Source: an uncultured Christensenellaceae bacterium
GTDB taxonomy: Bacteria; Bacillota; Clostridia; Christensenellales; UBA3700
DNA length: 8,860 nt
NCBI GenBank assembly: GCA_902373595.1
Contig: CABKMX010000029.1
Coordinates: 1 to 8,860, forward strand
Direction: 5' to 3'
This document shows, one piece after another, positions 1-5,968 of this stretch (positions are counted from its first letter, which is position 1; each line of letters starts with the position of its first letter). A program made the position numbers and the translations under genes. The notes beneath the pieces were generated by a model, which was not told the DNA's origin, searched no databases, and worked only from the letters and a program-made list of their open reading frames with translations.

Positions 1-653
1 TCTTTTATCCTGTTATAGATATTTATATCGCTGTCCGCGGGGACAAGTTTGTCGTCCTTGGCATGTCCCGCCCAGATCTTTTCTCTCGCAAAATTTTCTT
101 TGCGGAAAACGCCTGAGTAGGCTTCCGGCATATAGCCCATCAGCGGAATGCCCGCCGCATAGAATCCGGGGCAGTTGTAGAGGGAATACCAGACGCATGC
201 GCCGCCCAACGATATGCCGGTGAGATATATTCTGCTTGTATCTATGGGATAAGACAGCGCCAAAAGCTCTATCATATTTTTCAGAGATTTGGCGTATATT
301 TTGAGGTTTTCTGCGTTTTCTTCGGCGAAAGCGCTGCTTTGCTGGGGCAGGAGTACAATGCAGTCTCGTTTTATTCGTCCGACAGCCGTTTTGAATTCGG
401 CAAATTGCTTCACGTTTTCTTCGCCTAATGCGCCTGCGCCGTGCAGAAATACAAGCAGTGGCTTTTTGTGTGTTTCTTTGCCCGTTTTGAAGCGGAAAGG
501 GATCTCTATTCCGTATTGCGCGTCAAAATAAGAAAATTTTTTATATCCCGGAATAAGCGAGCGGTGGCGCAGAAGAGTGTTTTTGCGATATTTTTCCTTT
601 ATTTTGTGTCGTTTTTGCTCTGCCGGAAGGTTTAATGTTGCCTTGGAGTACAA
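1..653 (-). CDS. alpha/beta hydrolase, predicted esterase/peptidase, C-terminal part missing at window edge
   Basis: I translated this frame by hand on the minus strand; it is open from 665 to the left edge. It reads as an alpha/beta-hydrolase of the PHB-depolymerase/predicted-peptidase type. The oxyanion-hole strand is LLVFLHGAGALGE. The nucleophile elbow is GISLGG, with the Ser codon at 210-212. A following strand, KIWAGHAKDDKLVP, places the likely catalytic Asp at 51-53. The catalytic His would lie beyond base 1. Family members hydrolyse ester or peptide bonds; the substrate cannot be told here. No signal peptide is visible. The only start codon in this frame before the conserved core is a TTG at 651-653, without a ribosome binding site. 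The frame overlaps the preceding reading frame (541-897) by more than 100 bases. I therefore think both pieces belong to one frameshifted gene. The family call is firm; the start is not. Confidence 0.8.
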   Translation of the reverse strand, partial: MYSKATLNLPAEQKRHKIKEKYRKNTLLRHRSLIPGYKKFSYFDAQYGIEIPFRFKTGKETHKKPLLVFLHGAGALGEENVKQFAEFKTAVGRIKRDCIVLLPQQSSAFAEENAENLKIYAKSLKNMIELLALSYPIDTSRIYLTGISLGGACVWYSLYNCPGFYAAGIPLMGYMPEAYSGVFRKENFAREKIWAGHAKDDKLVPADSDINIYNRIK

Positions 654-897
654 AAGTTGCGCTTTTCAAATCGGCATAATAGAGGTTGCCGTCATCATCC
701 GTTATGCTTACGTTGTATTGCGTGATAATGCCGTCATTAGTAGGATATTGCGGATGTTCTTGAAAGAATTGCCGCCTCAACAGGTCGAACACCGTTTGCG
801 TATCCTTTTCCTCAAAGGATATCAGGGCGCAGAAGTTCGCCTCTTTTGCGATAAAGTCGCGAAATAAATCTTTATTTGTTACTATCAGATAATACAT
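541..897 (-). pseudogene. N-terminal part of the hydrolase gene, separated from it by a frameshift
   Basis: This minus-strand frame starts with an ATG at 895-897 and encodes about 118 residues (MYYLIVTNKDLFRDF...). It ends in a TAA at 541-543. The first 100 residues look like a real, rather acidic protein with no recognised domain. The last 20 (rich in Lys, Gln and Ser) look like out-of-frame translation. A good promoter lies just upstream at 934-962, while the hydrolase frame has neither a promoter nor an ATG of its own. The two frames are joined smoothly if one base is removed on the minus strand between 541 and 665, for example in the five-base homopolymer at 591-595. The product would then be a single protein with a ~100-residue N-terminal extension before the hydrolase core. 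Alternatively this is a separate small protein, or the shift is an assembly error. Confidence 0.55.
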
Positions 898-933
898 CTT
901 CCGATTTTCCCATGCGCCGTGCTGTACTTTATA

Positions 934-962
934 ATTATAAACCGTTCGGCATCGGCTTGCAA
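934..962 (-). promoter_or_regulatory. sigma-A type promoter of the hydrolase gene
   Basis: On the minus strand TTGCAA (957-962) is followed after exactly 17 bases by a perfect TATAAT (934-939). Transcription would start near 927, about 30 bases before the ATG at 897. The promoter lies just downstream of a minus-strand terminator (1006-1033), as expected for a new transcription unit. Confidence 0.7.
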
Positions 963-1005
963 GAGATTTCGGACGGTTGATACCCGGCAGAGCCAAGCCG
1001 AAAAC

Positions 1006-1033
1006 AAAAAAAGATCCGCTAAACGGACCTTTT
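1006..1033 (-). terminator. rho-independent terminator (minus strand)
   Basis: On the minus strand a stem AAAAGGTCCG / CGGATCTTTT (one G-T pair) closes a TTTAG loop, and the T-run covers 1006-1012. It is the second terminator downstream of tRNA-Glu and lies 7 bases past a tRNA-like CCA end at 1041. It may therefore end a transcript of the 1041-1172 element, or catch read-through from the tRNA. Confidence 0.75.
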
Positions 1034-1040
1034 CAGAAAT

Positions 1041-1172
1041 TGGTGGAGACAACAAGACTCGCCTTACAGCGATTGCCGATAGGGAACGGCGAGGCACGAG
1101 GTGCCTCGGTGCAATCGCGTGCAGCCTGTCGCGGATTGCAAAGCAATACGCATAACAGGGGGACGATTCCCC
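1041..1172 (-). other. hairpin-rich element with a tRNA/tmRNA-like 3' end
   Basis: No protein-coding signal is visible, but almost the whole stretch can fold. Plus-strand positions: GCGATTGC (1069-1076) pairs with GCAATCGC (1111-1118). Inside it CGAGGCAC pairs with GTGCCTCG around a GAG loop. Next, GCGGATTGC pairs with GCAATACGC around AAA (one mismatch), enclosed by CCTGT/ACAGG. The last hairpin is GGGGA...TCCCC (1158-1172). Read on the minus strand, the element ends in CGAGTCTTGTTGTCTCCACCA minus its last base context, i.e. it resembles the T-loop-to-CCA end of a tRNA or tmRNA, 7 bases before a terminator. There is no matching tRNA 5' half. It could be an interspersed repeat, a tRNA-derived remnant, or a small structured RNA. 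Confidence 0.45.
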
Positions 1173-1201
1173 AAAAAAATACCGAGTCAAAAGACCCGGT
1201 A
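1173..1201 (-). terminator. rho-independent terminator of tRNA-Glu
   Basis: The minus strand has a 9-bp stem TACCGGGTC / GACTCGGTA (one G-T pair) with a TTTT loop, followed by seven T (1173-1179). It begins directly at the base after the CCA end of the tRNA. Confidence 0.9.
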
Positions 1202-1276
1202 TGGTGACTCCAAGGGGAATCGAACCCCTGTTACCACCGTGAAAGGGTGGTGTCTTAACCGCTTGACCATGGAGCC
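1202..1276 (-). tRNA. tRNA-Glu (anticodon TTC)
   Basis: The 75-nt minus-strand sequence folds as a tRNA. The acceptor GGCTCCA pairs with TGGAGTC (one G-T pair). The anticodon stem CCACC/GGTGG closes the loop CTTTCAC, giving anticodon TTC. The T-arm is AGGGG-TTCGAAT-CCCCT, the discriminator base is A, and CCA is encoded (1202-1204). The anticodon arm and T-arm closely match bacterial tRNA-Glu. It supplies glutamyl-tRNA for GAA/GAG codons, and in many Firmicutes it is also the mischarging or haem-precursor substrate. It is a single-gene unit with its own promoter and terminator. Confidence 0.96.
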
Positions 1277-1294
1277 GTATTCAATTGCTTACTC

Positions 1295-1323
1295 AATATA
1301 ATATAATTTGCGCGTTTTGTCAA
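1295..1323 (-). promoter_or_regulatory. promoter of tRNA-Glu
   Basis: On the minus strand a perfect TTGACA (1318-1323) is followed after 17 bases by TATATT (1295-1300). The predicted start lies about 12 bases upstream of the tRNA 5' end at 1276. Confidence 0.85.
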
Positions 1324-1372
1324 ACGTTTGGACGAATTTTTTTGTTTTGAGCGCGCGGAGCGCTTTTGCGGC

Positions 1373-1402
1373 TTGCGGAGAGCGGCGGCGCGGTGTTATA
1401 AT
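1373..1402 (+). promoter_or_regulatory. extended -10 promoter of the Ppx/GppA gene
   Basis: TTGCGG (1373-1378) is followed after 18 bases by TATAAT (1397-1402). A TG one base upstream gives the extended -10 TGTTATAAT. The expected start, about 7 bases after the -10, falls on the ATG at 1409, so the mRNA may be leaderless. Confidence 0.6.
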
Positions 1403-1408
1403 ATGGGC

Positions 1409-2272
1409 ATGAAATACGCGGTCATAGATATCGGTTCCAACAGCGTGCGGCTCATGTTGAGCGACGGCGCAATTACCCTCGGCAAAAGGCTGGAGTCCAC
1501 AAGGCTTTCCGAGGGGTTGAGTTTGAGCGGCGCATTGAGCGCCGACGCGATCGAGAGGACTGCCCGCGCCGTCGCAAACTTTGTAAGCGAGGCAAAGGCG
1601 GAGAAGTGCGATGTCGTCTACGCATTTGCGACAGAGGCTGTGCGCAGTGCGTCAAACGGAGCGGAGTTTGTTGCGCGTTGCGCCCGCGACGGGGTCAAAG
1701 TGGACGTGCTGCCGGGCGGCGACGAGGCGAAGCTCGGCTTTTGGGGCGCGTATTCGGGCGGAAGACAGGCGGTGCTCGACATTGGCGGGGCGTCGACCGA
1801 ATTGGCGGTCGGAGACGAGTGCGGACTTGAATACGGCAAGAGCCTACATATCGGCAGCGTGCGAATCCGCGACCTGTGCGGAGAGGACATCGCCGCGATC
1901 AAGTCGCTTGCGGCAAGCACGGTGAAGCAATACGGCGCAGTGCCGACGTTCGACAAATTGATCTCGATCGGCGGCACCGGCTCGACGCTCGTCTCGGTCG
2001 ACAAGGCGATGAAGGTCTACGACACGACGCGCGTACACGGAGCCGTGCTGACAAGGGCGAGAGTGGAAGAGCTCGCGATGCATATACATTCCGTTCCCCT
2101 GGACGAAAGAGAGAAGATTGTCGGGCTTCCGCCCAAGCGCAAGGACGTCGTAGTCGGCGCGGCATTGTTGATGTGCGAGGTGATGGACTTCCTCGGAGCA
2201 AAGGAGATCACCGTCAGCGAAAGCGACAATCAGGAGGGCTATCTCAAGCTCAAGCTCGGTCAAATAAGTTGA
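1409..2272 (+). CDS. Ppx/GppA-family phosphatase (exopolyphosphatase-like)
   Basis: The 287-residue product belongs to the sugar kinase/Hsp70/actin-fold Ppx/GppA family, which hydrolyses polyphosphate and/or pppGpp to ppGpp in the cytoplasm. The first phosphate motif is DIGSNSVRL (residues 7-15). Next comes GGDEAKLGFWGA (103-114), whose Glu106 aligns with the catalytic Glu of Ppx. The second phosphate motif is DIGGASTEL (124-132), followed by a glycine-rich IGGTGST (187-193). The C-terminal GLPPKRKDVVVGAALL is also typical. The length matches the short, two-domain form without the HD extension of E. coli Ppx. I chose ATG 1409 (MKYAVIDIG) over 1403 because neither has a ribosome binding site and the predicted transcript starts at 1409. 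An open frame runs further upstream to 1328, but that part is not family-like. Whether it acts as exopolyphosphatase or pppGpp phosphatase cannot be decided. No terminator with a T-run follows. Confidence 0.93.
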   Translation: MKYAVIDIGSNSVRLMLSDGAITLGKRLESTRLSEGLSLSGALSADAIERTARAVANFVSEAKAEKCDVVYAFATEAVRSASNGAEFVARCARDGVKVDVLPGGDEAKLGFWGAYSGGRQAVLDIGGASTELAVGDECGLEYGKSLHIGSVRIRDLCGEDIAAIKSLAASTVKQYGAVPTFDKLISIGGTGSTLVSVDKAMKVYDTTRVHGAVLTRARVEELAMHIHSVPLDEREKIVGLPPKRKDVVVGAALLMCEVMDFLGAKEITVSESDNQEGYLKLKLGQIS

Positions 2273-2600
2273 GACAGCGCACACGGGCACGAAAATTTGT
2301 AGTTGCGTTGCTGCAAGAGGCAGCGCTCCCGAACGTAGCGAATACGGCAGGCGGTGAAGGTCGGTTTTTGTATGGAGACACGGCTTTTGCGCAGTGCGTT
2401 GCAAGGGCGAGTTTGAGTCTCGGACGATAAAAGTTTAGTGCAAAGAAGCTGACGATCGCTTGTTTTTTGCAAGGGGAAACGTTCGGCGTGACTCGCGGCG
2501 TCGAGAGACAGAGCGGCGAGCGGGCGCGTCGGCAAGGTTTGGAAATATCACGAAAATTTCGGCTTTGACGAAACGTTTTCATATGCTTGCCTCAATTAGT
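2273..2600. other. gene-free stretch, no recognised content
   Basis: About 330 bases between the Ppx/GppA gene and the next promoter. Open frames in it are rich in Arg, Ser, Pro and Cys, have no ribosome binding sites and no family resemblance, so I do not call genes. A small hairpin, GCTGC-AAGAG-GCAGC (2310-2324), lacks a T-run and is at best a weak terminator. The mixed, low-order sequence could be a decayed gene or an interspersed repeat; a genome-wide self-comparison would tell. Confidence 0.5.
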
Positions 2601-2629
2601 TTGACAACGGCCATATCGTTGCTTATAAT
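2601..2629 (+). promoter_or_regulatory. perfect consensus sigma-A promoter of the candidate small RNA
   Basis: TTGACA (2601-2606), 17 bases, TATAAT (2624-2629): a full 12 of 12 match at optimal spacing, identical in quality to the tRNA-Met promoter at 2851. The expected start is about 2636. Confidence 0.88.
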
Positions 2630-2635
2630 ATAAAC

Positions 2636-2715
2636 GCGAAGTCGGGGTGTTCCGACATGGACAATTAGAGTCCGATCGCATTATAAAGGGCAACGATCGT
2701 TGCCCTTTATTTTTT
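2636..2715 (+). ncRNA. candidate small structured RNA, three-way junction plus terminator
   Basis: The stretch between a perfect promoter and a strong intrinsic terminator is about 80 nt and has no start codon with a ribosome binding site. It folds as a compact three-way junction. P1 is GCGA (2636-2639) with TCGC (2676-2679). P2 is GTCGG (2641-2645) with CCGAC (2652-2656), loop GGTGTT. P3 is GGAC (2659-2662) with GTCC (2670-2673), loop AATTAGA. The predicted transcription start coincides with the first base of P1, and the terminator follows after three bases. The motif CGATCG occurs both at 2673-2678 and at the tip of the terminator hairpin, so the two could pair in an alternative fold. I do not recognise an Rfam family. 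It could be a stand-alone regulatory RNA, or a riboswitch-like leader whose downstream gene is absent. Confidence 0.6.
2683..2715 (+). terminator. rho-independent terminator of the candidate small RNA
   Basis: ATAAAGGGCAAC (2683-2694) pairs perfectly with GTTGCCCTTTAT (2699-2710) around a GATC loop, and T's run from 2710 to 2715. The core is a perfect 24-bp palindrome (2685-2708). Confidence 0.92.
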
Positions 2716-2850
2716 AGGAGGGTTATTCCTGTTTCGTCTGACCCCATTCATATCCATTTATTAAATCGGTTATTTGGATTGAAAAGCATTCTATATGAGC
2801 ATGAAACAATTCGCGAAAATTTCGGCAATAATAAAAGTTGCAAAAAATCG

Positions 2851-2879
2851 TTGACAAAACGATGTCAAAGCCGTATAAT
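2851..2879 (+). promoter_or_regulatory. perfect consensus promoter of the tRNA-Met pair
   Basis: TTGACA (2851-2856), 17 bases, TATAAT (2874-2879). The expected start is near 2886, about 25 bases before the first tRNA. The 135 bases upstream of it (2716-2850) show no convincing gene. Confidence 0.9.
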
Positions 2880-2910
2880 GATACAGCATCCGCAAAGGCG
2901 GTGAAAACGT

Positions 2911-2985
<75 letters not shown>

Positions 2986-2989
2986 TTAT

Positions 2990-3066
2990 GGCGGCGTAGC
3001 TTAGTTGGTTATAGCGGCCGGTTCATACCCGGCAGGTCATTGGTTCGAATCCGATCGCCGCTACCA
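2990..3066 (+). tRNA. elongator tRNA-Met (CAT)
   Basis: A 77-nt tRNA, four bases (TTAT) after the initiator tRNA and so in the same transcript. The acceptor GGCGGCG pairs with CGCCGCT (a G-T pair at 1-72). The anticodon loop is TTCATAC in the stem GCCGG/CCGGC, and CCA is encoded. Anticodon CAT could also mean lysidine-modified tRNA-Ile2, but the acceptor, the TTCATAC loop and the 3' end match Bacillus elongator tRNA-Met as I remember it, not tRNA-Ile2. Confidence 0.93.
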
Positions 3067-3077
3067 AATGTACAAGG

Positions 3078-3104
3078 GACGACTTCGAAAGAGGTCGTCG
3101 TTTT
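3078..3104 (+). terminator. rho-independent terminator of the tRNA-Met pair
   Basis: GACGACTTC (3078-3086) pairs with GAGGTCGTC (3091-3099), one T-G pair, around a GAAA tetraloop, followed by GTTTTGTTGT. The T-run is short, so termination may be partial. Confidence 0.8.
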
Positions 3105-3152
3105 GTTGTCGCCGAACGAATGCGGCGCGTCGAGGGGCGGAAAAAGCAATGC

Positions 3153-3180
3153 TTGACTTTTTTGCTCAAATGTGTATAAT
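3153..3180 (+). promoter_or_regulatory. promoter of the yqeY-to-transporter operon
   Basis: TTGACT (3153-3158), 16 bases, TATAAT (3175-3180). The expected start is about 3187, giving a ~50-base leader. In the leader AGTGCCTCG (3203-3211) pairs with CGGGGCATT (3215-3223), and the ribosome binding site GAAAGGAG (3224-3231) follows at once. No other promoter is visible before 7316. Confidence 0.82.
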
Positions 3181-3237
3181 AGTATGTAAGCGTTTTGAAT
3201 GAAGTGCCTCGTTTCGGGGCATTGAAAGGAGCATTTT

Positions 3238-3660
3238 ATGTTGGAACAGGACATCAAGGCGGCAAGAATAGAGGCAATGAAACAGCACGACAAGGTCGTG
3301 TCCGGCGTTTACAGCGTGGTGCTGAACAAGATCATGCTCGCCGGCATCGAAAAGCGCGCCAAGGGCGGCGAATTGACCGAGGCGGACGTTGTGGGAATTT
3401 TACAAAAGACGGAAAAGGAATTGTACGACGAGCGCGACGGCTTTGTCAAGGCGAATCGTCCCGAGAAGGTCGCCGAGCTTGACAGGCAGGTCGAGGCGGT
3501 CAAGCGCTTTATCCCGGCGATGATGAGCGAGGACGAGATCAAGAGCGTCATCGAGGCTTTGCCCGACAAGAGCATAGGCGCGGTGATGAAGCATTTCAAG
3601 AGCGAATATGCCGGCAAATGCGATATGAAGCTGGTCGGCGAGGTGTTGAAAAAGCTGTGA
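3238..3660 (+). CDS. yqeY: GatB/YqeY domain-containing protein
   Basis: The 140-residue soluble protein matches the YqeY family in length and sequence layout. A helical N-terminal part (MLEQDIKAARIEAMKQHD...) is followed by the EKRAKGGELTEADVVGILQK stretch. The C-terminal part (VKRFIPAMMSEDEIKSVIEAL... and AVMKHFKSEYAGKCDMKLVGEVLKKL) is the GatB-tail-like domain. In amidotransferase subunit GatB the related domain contacts tRNA during Gln-tRNA or Asn-tRNA formation; the role of free-standing YqeY is not settled, though a tRNA-related one is often proposed. The start is clear: GAAAGGAG ends six bases before ATG 3238. It is the first gene of the operon, and its TGA overlaps the GTG of the next gene. 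Closeness to three tRNA genes may be chance. The N-terminal segment keeps KVVSGVYSVVLNKI instead of the more usual Arg-rich LRLLL form. Confidence 0.93.
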   Translation: MLEQDIKAARIEAMKQHDKVVSGVYSVVLNKIMLAGIEKRAKGGELTEADVVGILQKTEKELYDERDGFVKANRPEKVAELDRQVEAVKRFIPAMMSEDEIKSVIEALPDKSIGAVMKHFKSEYAGKCDMKLVGEVLKKL

Positions 3661-4592
3661 GCGAGGTCAGACTGCCGGGGTGCATAAAGATAGGGCATGC
3701 CGACAACGGCCACAACGGCGTGACCGCGATCTTGTGCCCCAAGGGGTGCATGGGCGGCGTCGACGTGCGCGGAGGCGGTCCCGGCACGCGCGAGACCGAC
3801 TTGCTCCGTCCCGAAAAGGCGGCGGAGAGCGTCAACGCGATCGTGTTGACCGGAGGTTCGGCGTACGGGCTGGAGAGCGCCTGCGGCGTGATGAAGTGGC
3901 TTTCAGAGAGAGGATACGGCTTCAAGGTGTCGGGCAAGGTCGTCCCGATCGTGCCGGCGGCGGTCATCTTCGATCTCAACGAAAAGGAATTGCACTATCC
4001 CGACATCGCGCTCGGATACGAGGCGTGCGAGAGGGCTTTGAGCGAAAAGCCCGTCTTCGGCAGCGTGGGCGTGGGCAAGGGCGCGACCGTGGGCAAGCTG
4101 CGCGGAATGAAGTATTGCTGCAAGAGCGGCATAGGCGCGGCGACAGAGAAGATCGCCGGCGCATATGTGACCGCGGTTGTGGCGGTCAACGCGCTGGGCG
4201 ATGTGTTCGACCCCGAAAAGGGCGAGATTGTCGCGGGGTGCAAAAATACGGACGGCAGCTTTGCGTTTGCGGAAAAGAAGTTGCTTGAAGGAGAATATTT
4301 CAAATTCCTGATGGGCAACACGACGATCGGCTGCGTGATCACCAACGCCAAGCTGAACAAGGTTCAGACCAACAAACTCGCGTCCGCCGCGCACAACGGG
4401 CTCGCGAGGACGATATATCCGGTACACACCGACTACGACGGGGACACGATGTTCGCGCTGTCCGCGGGCAGGATGCCCGTCGTCAACTTTGCGCTGTTGC
4501 AGACTGCGGCGGTCAAAGCGGTCGAGAGGGCGGTCGTCAATGCGGTCACGTCGACCGCGGACGAAGTCGTCGTCTTCGACGAAGAAGAATGA
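3657..4592 (+). CDS. P1 family (DmpA-like) peptidase
   Basis: The 311-residue product matches the P1 peptidase family (DmpA/BapA, Ntn-like fold), whose members are aminopeptidases or beta-peptidyl aminopeptidases that cut themselves into two chains. The N-terminal part has GCMGGVDVRGGGPGTRETDLL, then VLTGGSAYGLESACGVMKWL, both typical. The self-cleavage and nucleophile region is MGNTTIGCVITNAKL, with the probable nucleophile Thr222 after Asn221. Family members use Ser or Thr here. AAHNGLARTIYPVHTDYDGDTMFAL is the usual C-terminal block. No signal peptide is seen, so it is cytoplasmic. I chose GTG 3657 because the frame overlaps the yqeY stop as GTGA, GAGGTG lies 12-17 bases upstream, and the conserved sequence begins right after it. 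An in-frame ATG at 3618 would sit inside yqeY. The substrate cannot be inferred. Confidence 0.92.
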   Translation: MSEVRLPGCIKIGHADNGHNGVTAILCPKGCMGGVDVRGGGPGTRETDLLRPEKAAESVNAIVLTGGSAYGLESACGVMKWLSERGYGFKVSGKVVPIVPAAVIFDLNEKELHYPDIALGYEACERALSEKPVFGSVGVGKGATVGKLRGMKYCCKSGIGAATEKIAGAYVTAVVAVNALGDVFDPEKGEIVAGCKNTDGSFAFAEKKLLEGEYFKFLMGNTTIGCVITNAKLNKVQTNKLASAAHNGLARTIYPVHTDYDGDTMFALSAGRMPVVNFALLQTAAVKAVERAVVNAVTSTADEVVVFDEEE

Positions 4593-4602
4593 GGAGGCAA
4601 CC

Positions 4603-5955
4603 ATGATCGACGGAAAGAGCGTCATAAACAAGTATGAGGAGATCTGCAGGCGCGACTATGCGCTCGACACCTCGCTGTACGAGAAGTACCACGTCAAGCG
4701 CGGCTTGCGCGACAAGTCGGGGCAGGGCGTCGTCGCCGGCATCACCAACATCTCCAAGATCGTGTCCTACAAGGAGGACGCCGAGGGCAAGCACATCCCT
4801 TGCGACGGCGAACTTTACTATCGCGGATACAGCATCAACGACCTCGTAAACGGGTTGATCAAGGACGACAGGTTCGGGTTTGAAGAGATCGCCTATCTGC
4901 TCATCCTGGGCGAACTGCCCGACAAAAAACAGCTGGAAGAGTTCAAGACGCTGCTTGCCGAGATGCGCAAATTGCCGCGCAATTTCACCAAGGACGTCAT
5001 CCTCAAGGCGCCGAGCAAGGATATGATGATGAGTCTTCAGCGCAGCGTGCTCACGCTTGCGAGCTATGACAAGAAGTTTGACGACATCGGCGTCAACAAC
5101 GTGATACGCCAATGCCTTTGGCTGGTGAGCGTGTTCCCGATGCTGGCTGTCTACGGCTACCACGCGTACAACCACTTCATCAACGACGACAGCCTTTACA
5201 TACACCACCCCGATCCCGACCTCTCGACGGCGGAGAACTTTTTGCGCATGCTTCGTCCGGACAAGAGCTTTACGCCGCTCGAGGCGAGCGTGCTCGACCT
5301 TGCGCTGATACTTCATATGGAGCACGGCGGCGGCAACAACTCGACGTTCACCACGCGCGTTGTCACCTCGTCGGGGACGGACACCTATTCGGCGATCTCG
5401 GCGGCGCTCGCGTCCCTCAAGGGTCCCAAGCACGGCGGCGCCAACATCAAGGTCGTGCAGATGATGCGCAACATCCGCGAGAATGTGCACGACCTCAAAG
5501 ACGAGGACGAAATATACGCCTATCTGCTCAAAATTTTGCGCAAGGAGACGTTCGACCACAAGGGGTTGATCTACGGCATGGGGCACGCGGTCTATTCGCT
5601 GTCCGACCCGCGCGCGCAGGTGTTCAAGGAGTTCATCAAGAGGCTGTCTCAATCGAAGGGCAAGTCGAAACTCTACGACTTTTACGAGCGCGTCGAGCGG
5701 CTTGCGACCAAGGCGATCGCGTCCGAGAGGGCGATCTACAAGGGCGTCAGCGCCAACGTCGACTTTTACAGCGGATTTGTCTACAACATGCTGGGCATTC
5801 CGATGGAGCTTTACACCCCGATGTTCGCGATGGCGCGCATAGTCGGCTGGTCGGCGCACCGTCTCGAAGAGCTGATCAACGCGGACAAGATCATCCGCCC
5901 CGCCTATCAAGACATTGTCGAGATACGCAAATATGAGCCGCTTGACAAGAGATAA
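4603..5955 (+). CDS. gltA: citrate synthase
   Basis: The 450-residue enzyme condenses acetyl-CoA with oxaloacetate to citrate and CoA in the cytoplasm, the entry to the oxidative TCA branch. Active-site residues are all present: His241 in HMEHGGGNNSTFTTR, His277 in GPKHGGAN, and Asp387 in NVDFYSGF. The oxaloacetate-binding GMGHAVYSLSDPR carries His328 and Arg337, and a further Arg lies in MARIVGWSAHRLEE. Length and an ~80-residue N-terminal lead before the core fit the form common in Clostridia. The start ATG follows GAGGAGG (4591-4597), which overlaps the stop of the peptidase gene. With no other TCA gene nearby, its likely job is 2-oxoglutarate/glutamate supply. Stereospecificity (Si or Re type) follows the normal Si family; a 2-methylcitrate synthase activity cannot be excluded. 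Confidence 0.96.
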   Translation: MIDGKSVINKYEEICRRDYALDTSLYEKYHVKRGLRDKSGQGVVAGITNISKIVSYKEDAEGKHIPCDGELYYRGYSINDLVNGLIKDDRFGFEEIAYLLILGELPDKKQLEEFKTLLAEMRKLPRNFTKDVILKAPSKDMMMSLQRSVLTLASYDKKFDDIGVNNVIRQCLWLVSVFPMLAVYGYHAYNHFINDDSLYIHHPDPDLSTAENFLRMLRPDKSFTPLEASVLDLALILHMEHGGGNNSTFTTRVVTSSGTDTYSAISAALASLKGPKHGGANIKVVQMMRNIRENVHDLKDEDEIYAYLLKILRKETFDHKGLIYGMGHAVYSLSDPRAQVFKEFIKRLSQSKGKSKLYDFYERVERLATKAIASERAIYKGVSANVDFYSGFVYNMLGIPMELYTPMFAMARIVGWSAHRLEELINADKIIRPAYQDIVEIRKYEPLDKR

Positions 5956-5968
5956 GTTTTCTTCGGGA

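Noticed and set aside
1041..1172. tmRNA, suggested by the GTCTCCACCA end and a 5' GGGGA
   Set aside because: Only ~130 nt, no tag reading frame and no matching tRNA-like 5' domain; the GGGGA is part of a local hairpin.
2250..2582. Minus-strand open frame of 110 codons downstream of the Ppx/GppA gene
   Set aside because: Rich in Arg, Ser, Pro and Cys, overlaps the end of a real gene, no ribosome binding site or family resemblance.
2636..2680. Fluoride riboswitch, because of a GGTGTTCC stretch
   Set aside because: The conserved GATGG and the pseudoknot partner segments of that family are missing.
2551..2826. CGAAAATTTCGGC at 2551 and 2814, each upstream of a consensus promoter
   Set aside because: Distances to the promoters differ (50 and 37 bases) and the motif is short and AT-rich, so a common role is unlikely.
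2647..2904. Plus-strand open frame of 85 codons
   Set aside because: Starts inside the structured RNA, crosses a terminator and a perfect promoter, and has no ribosome binding site.
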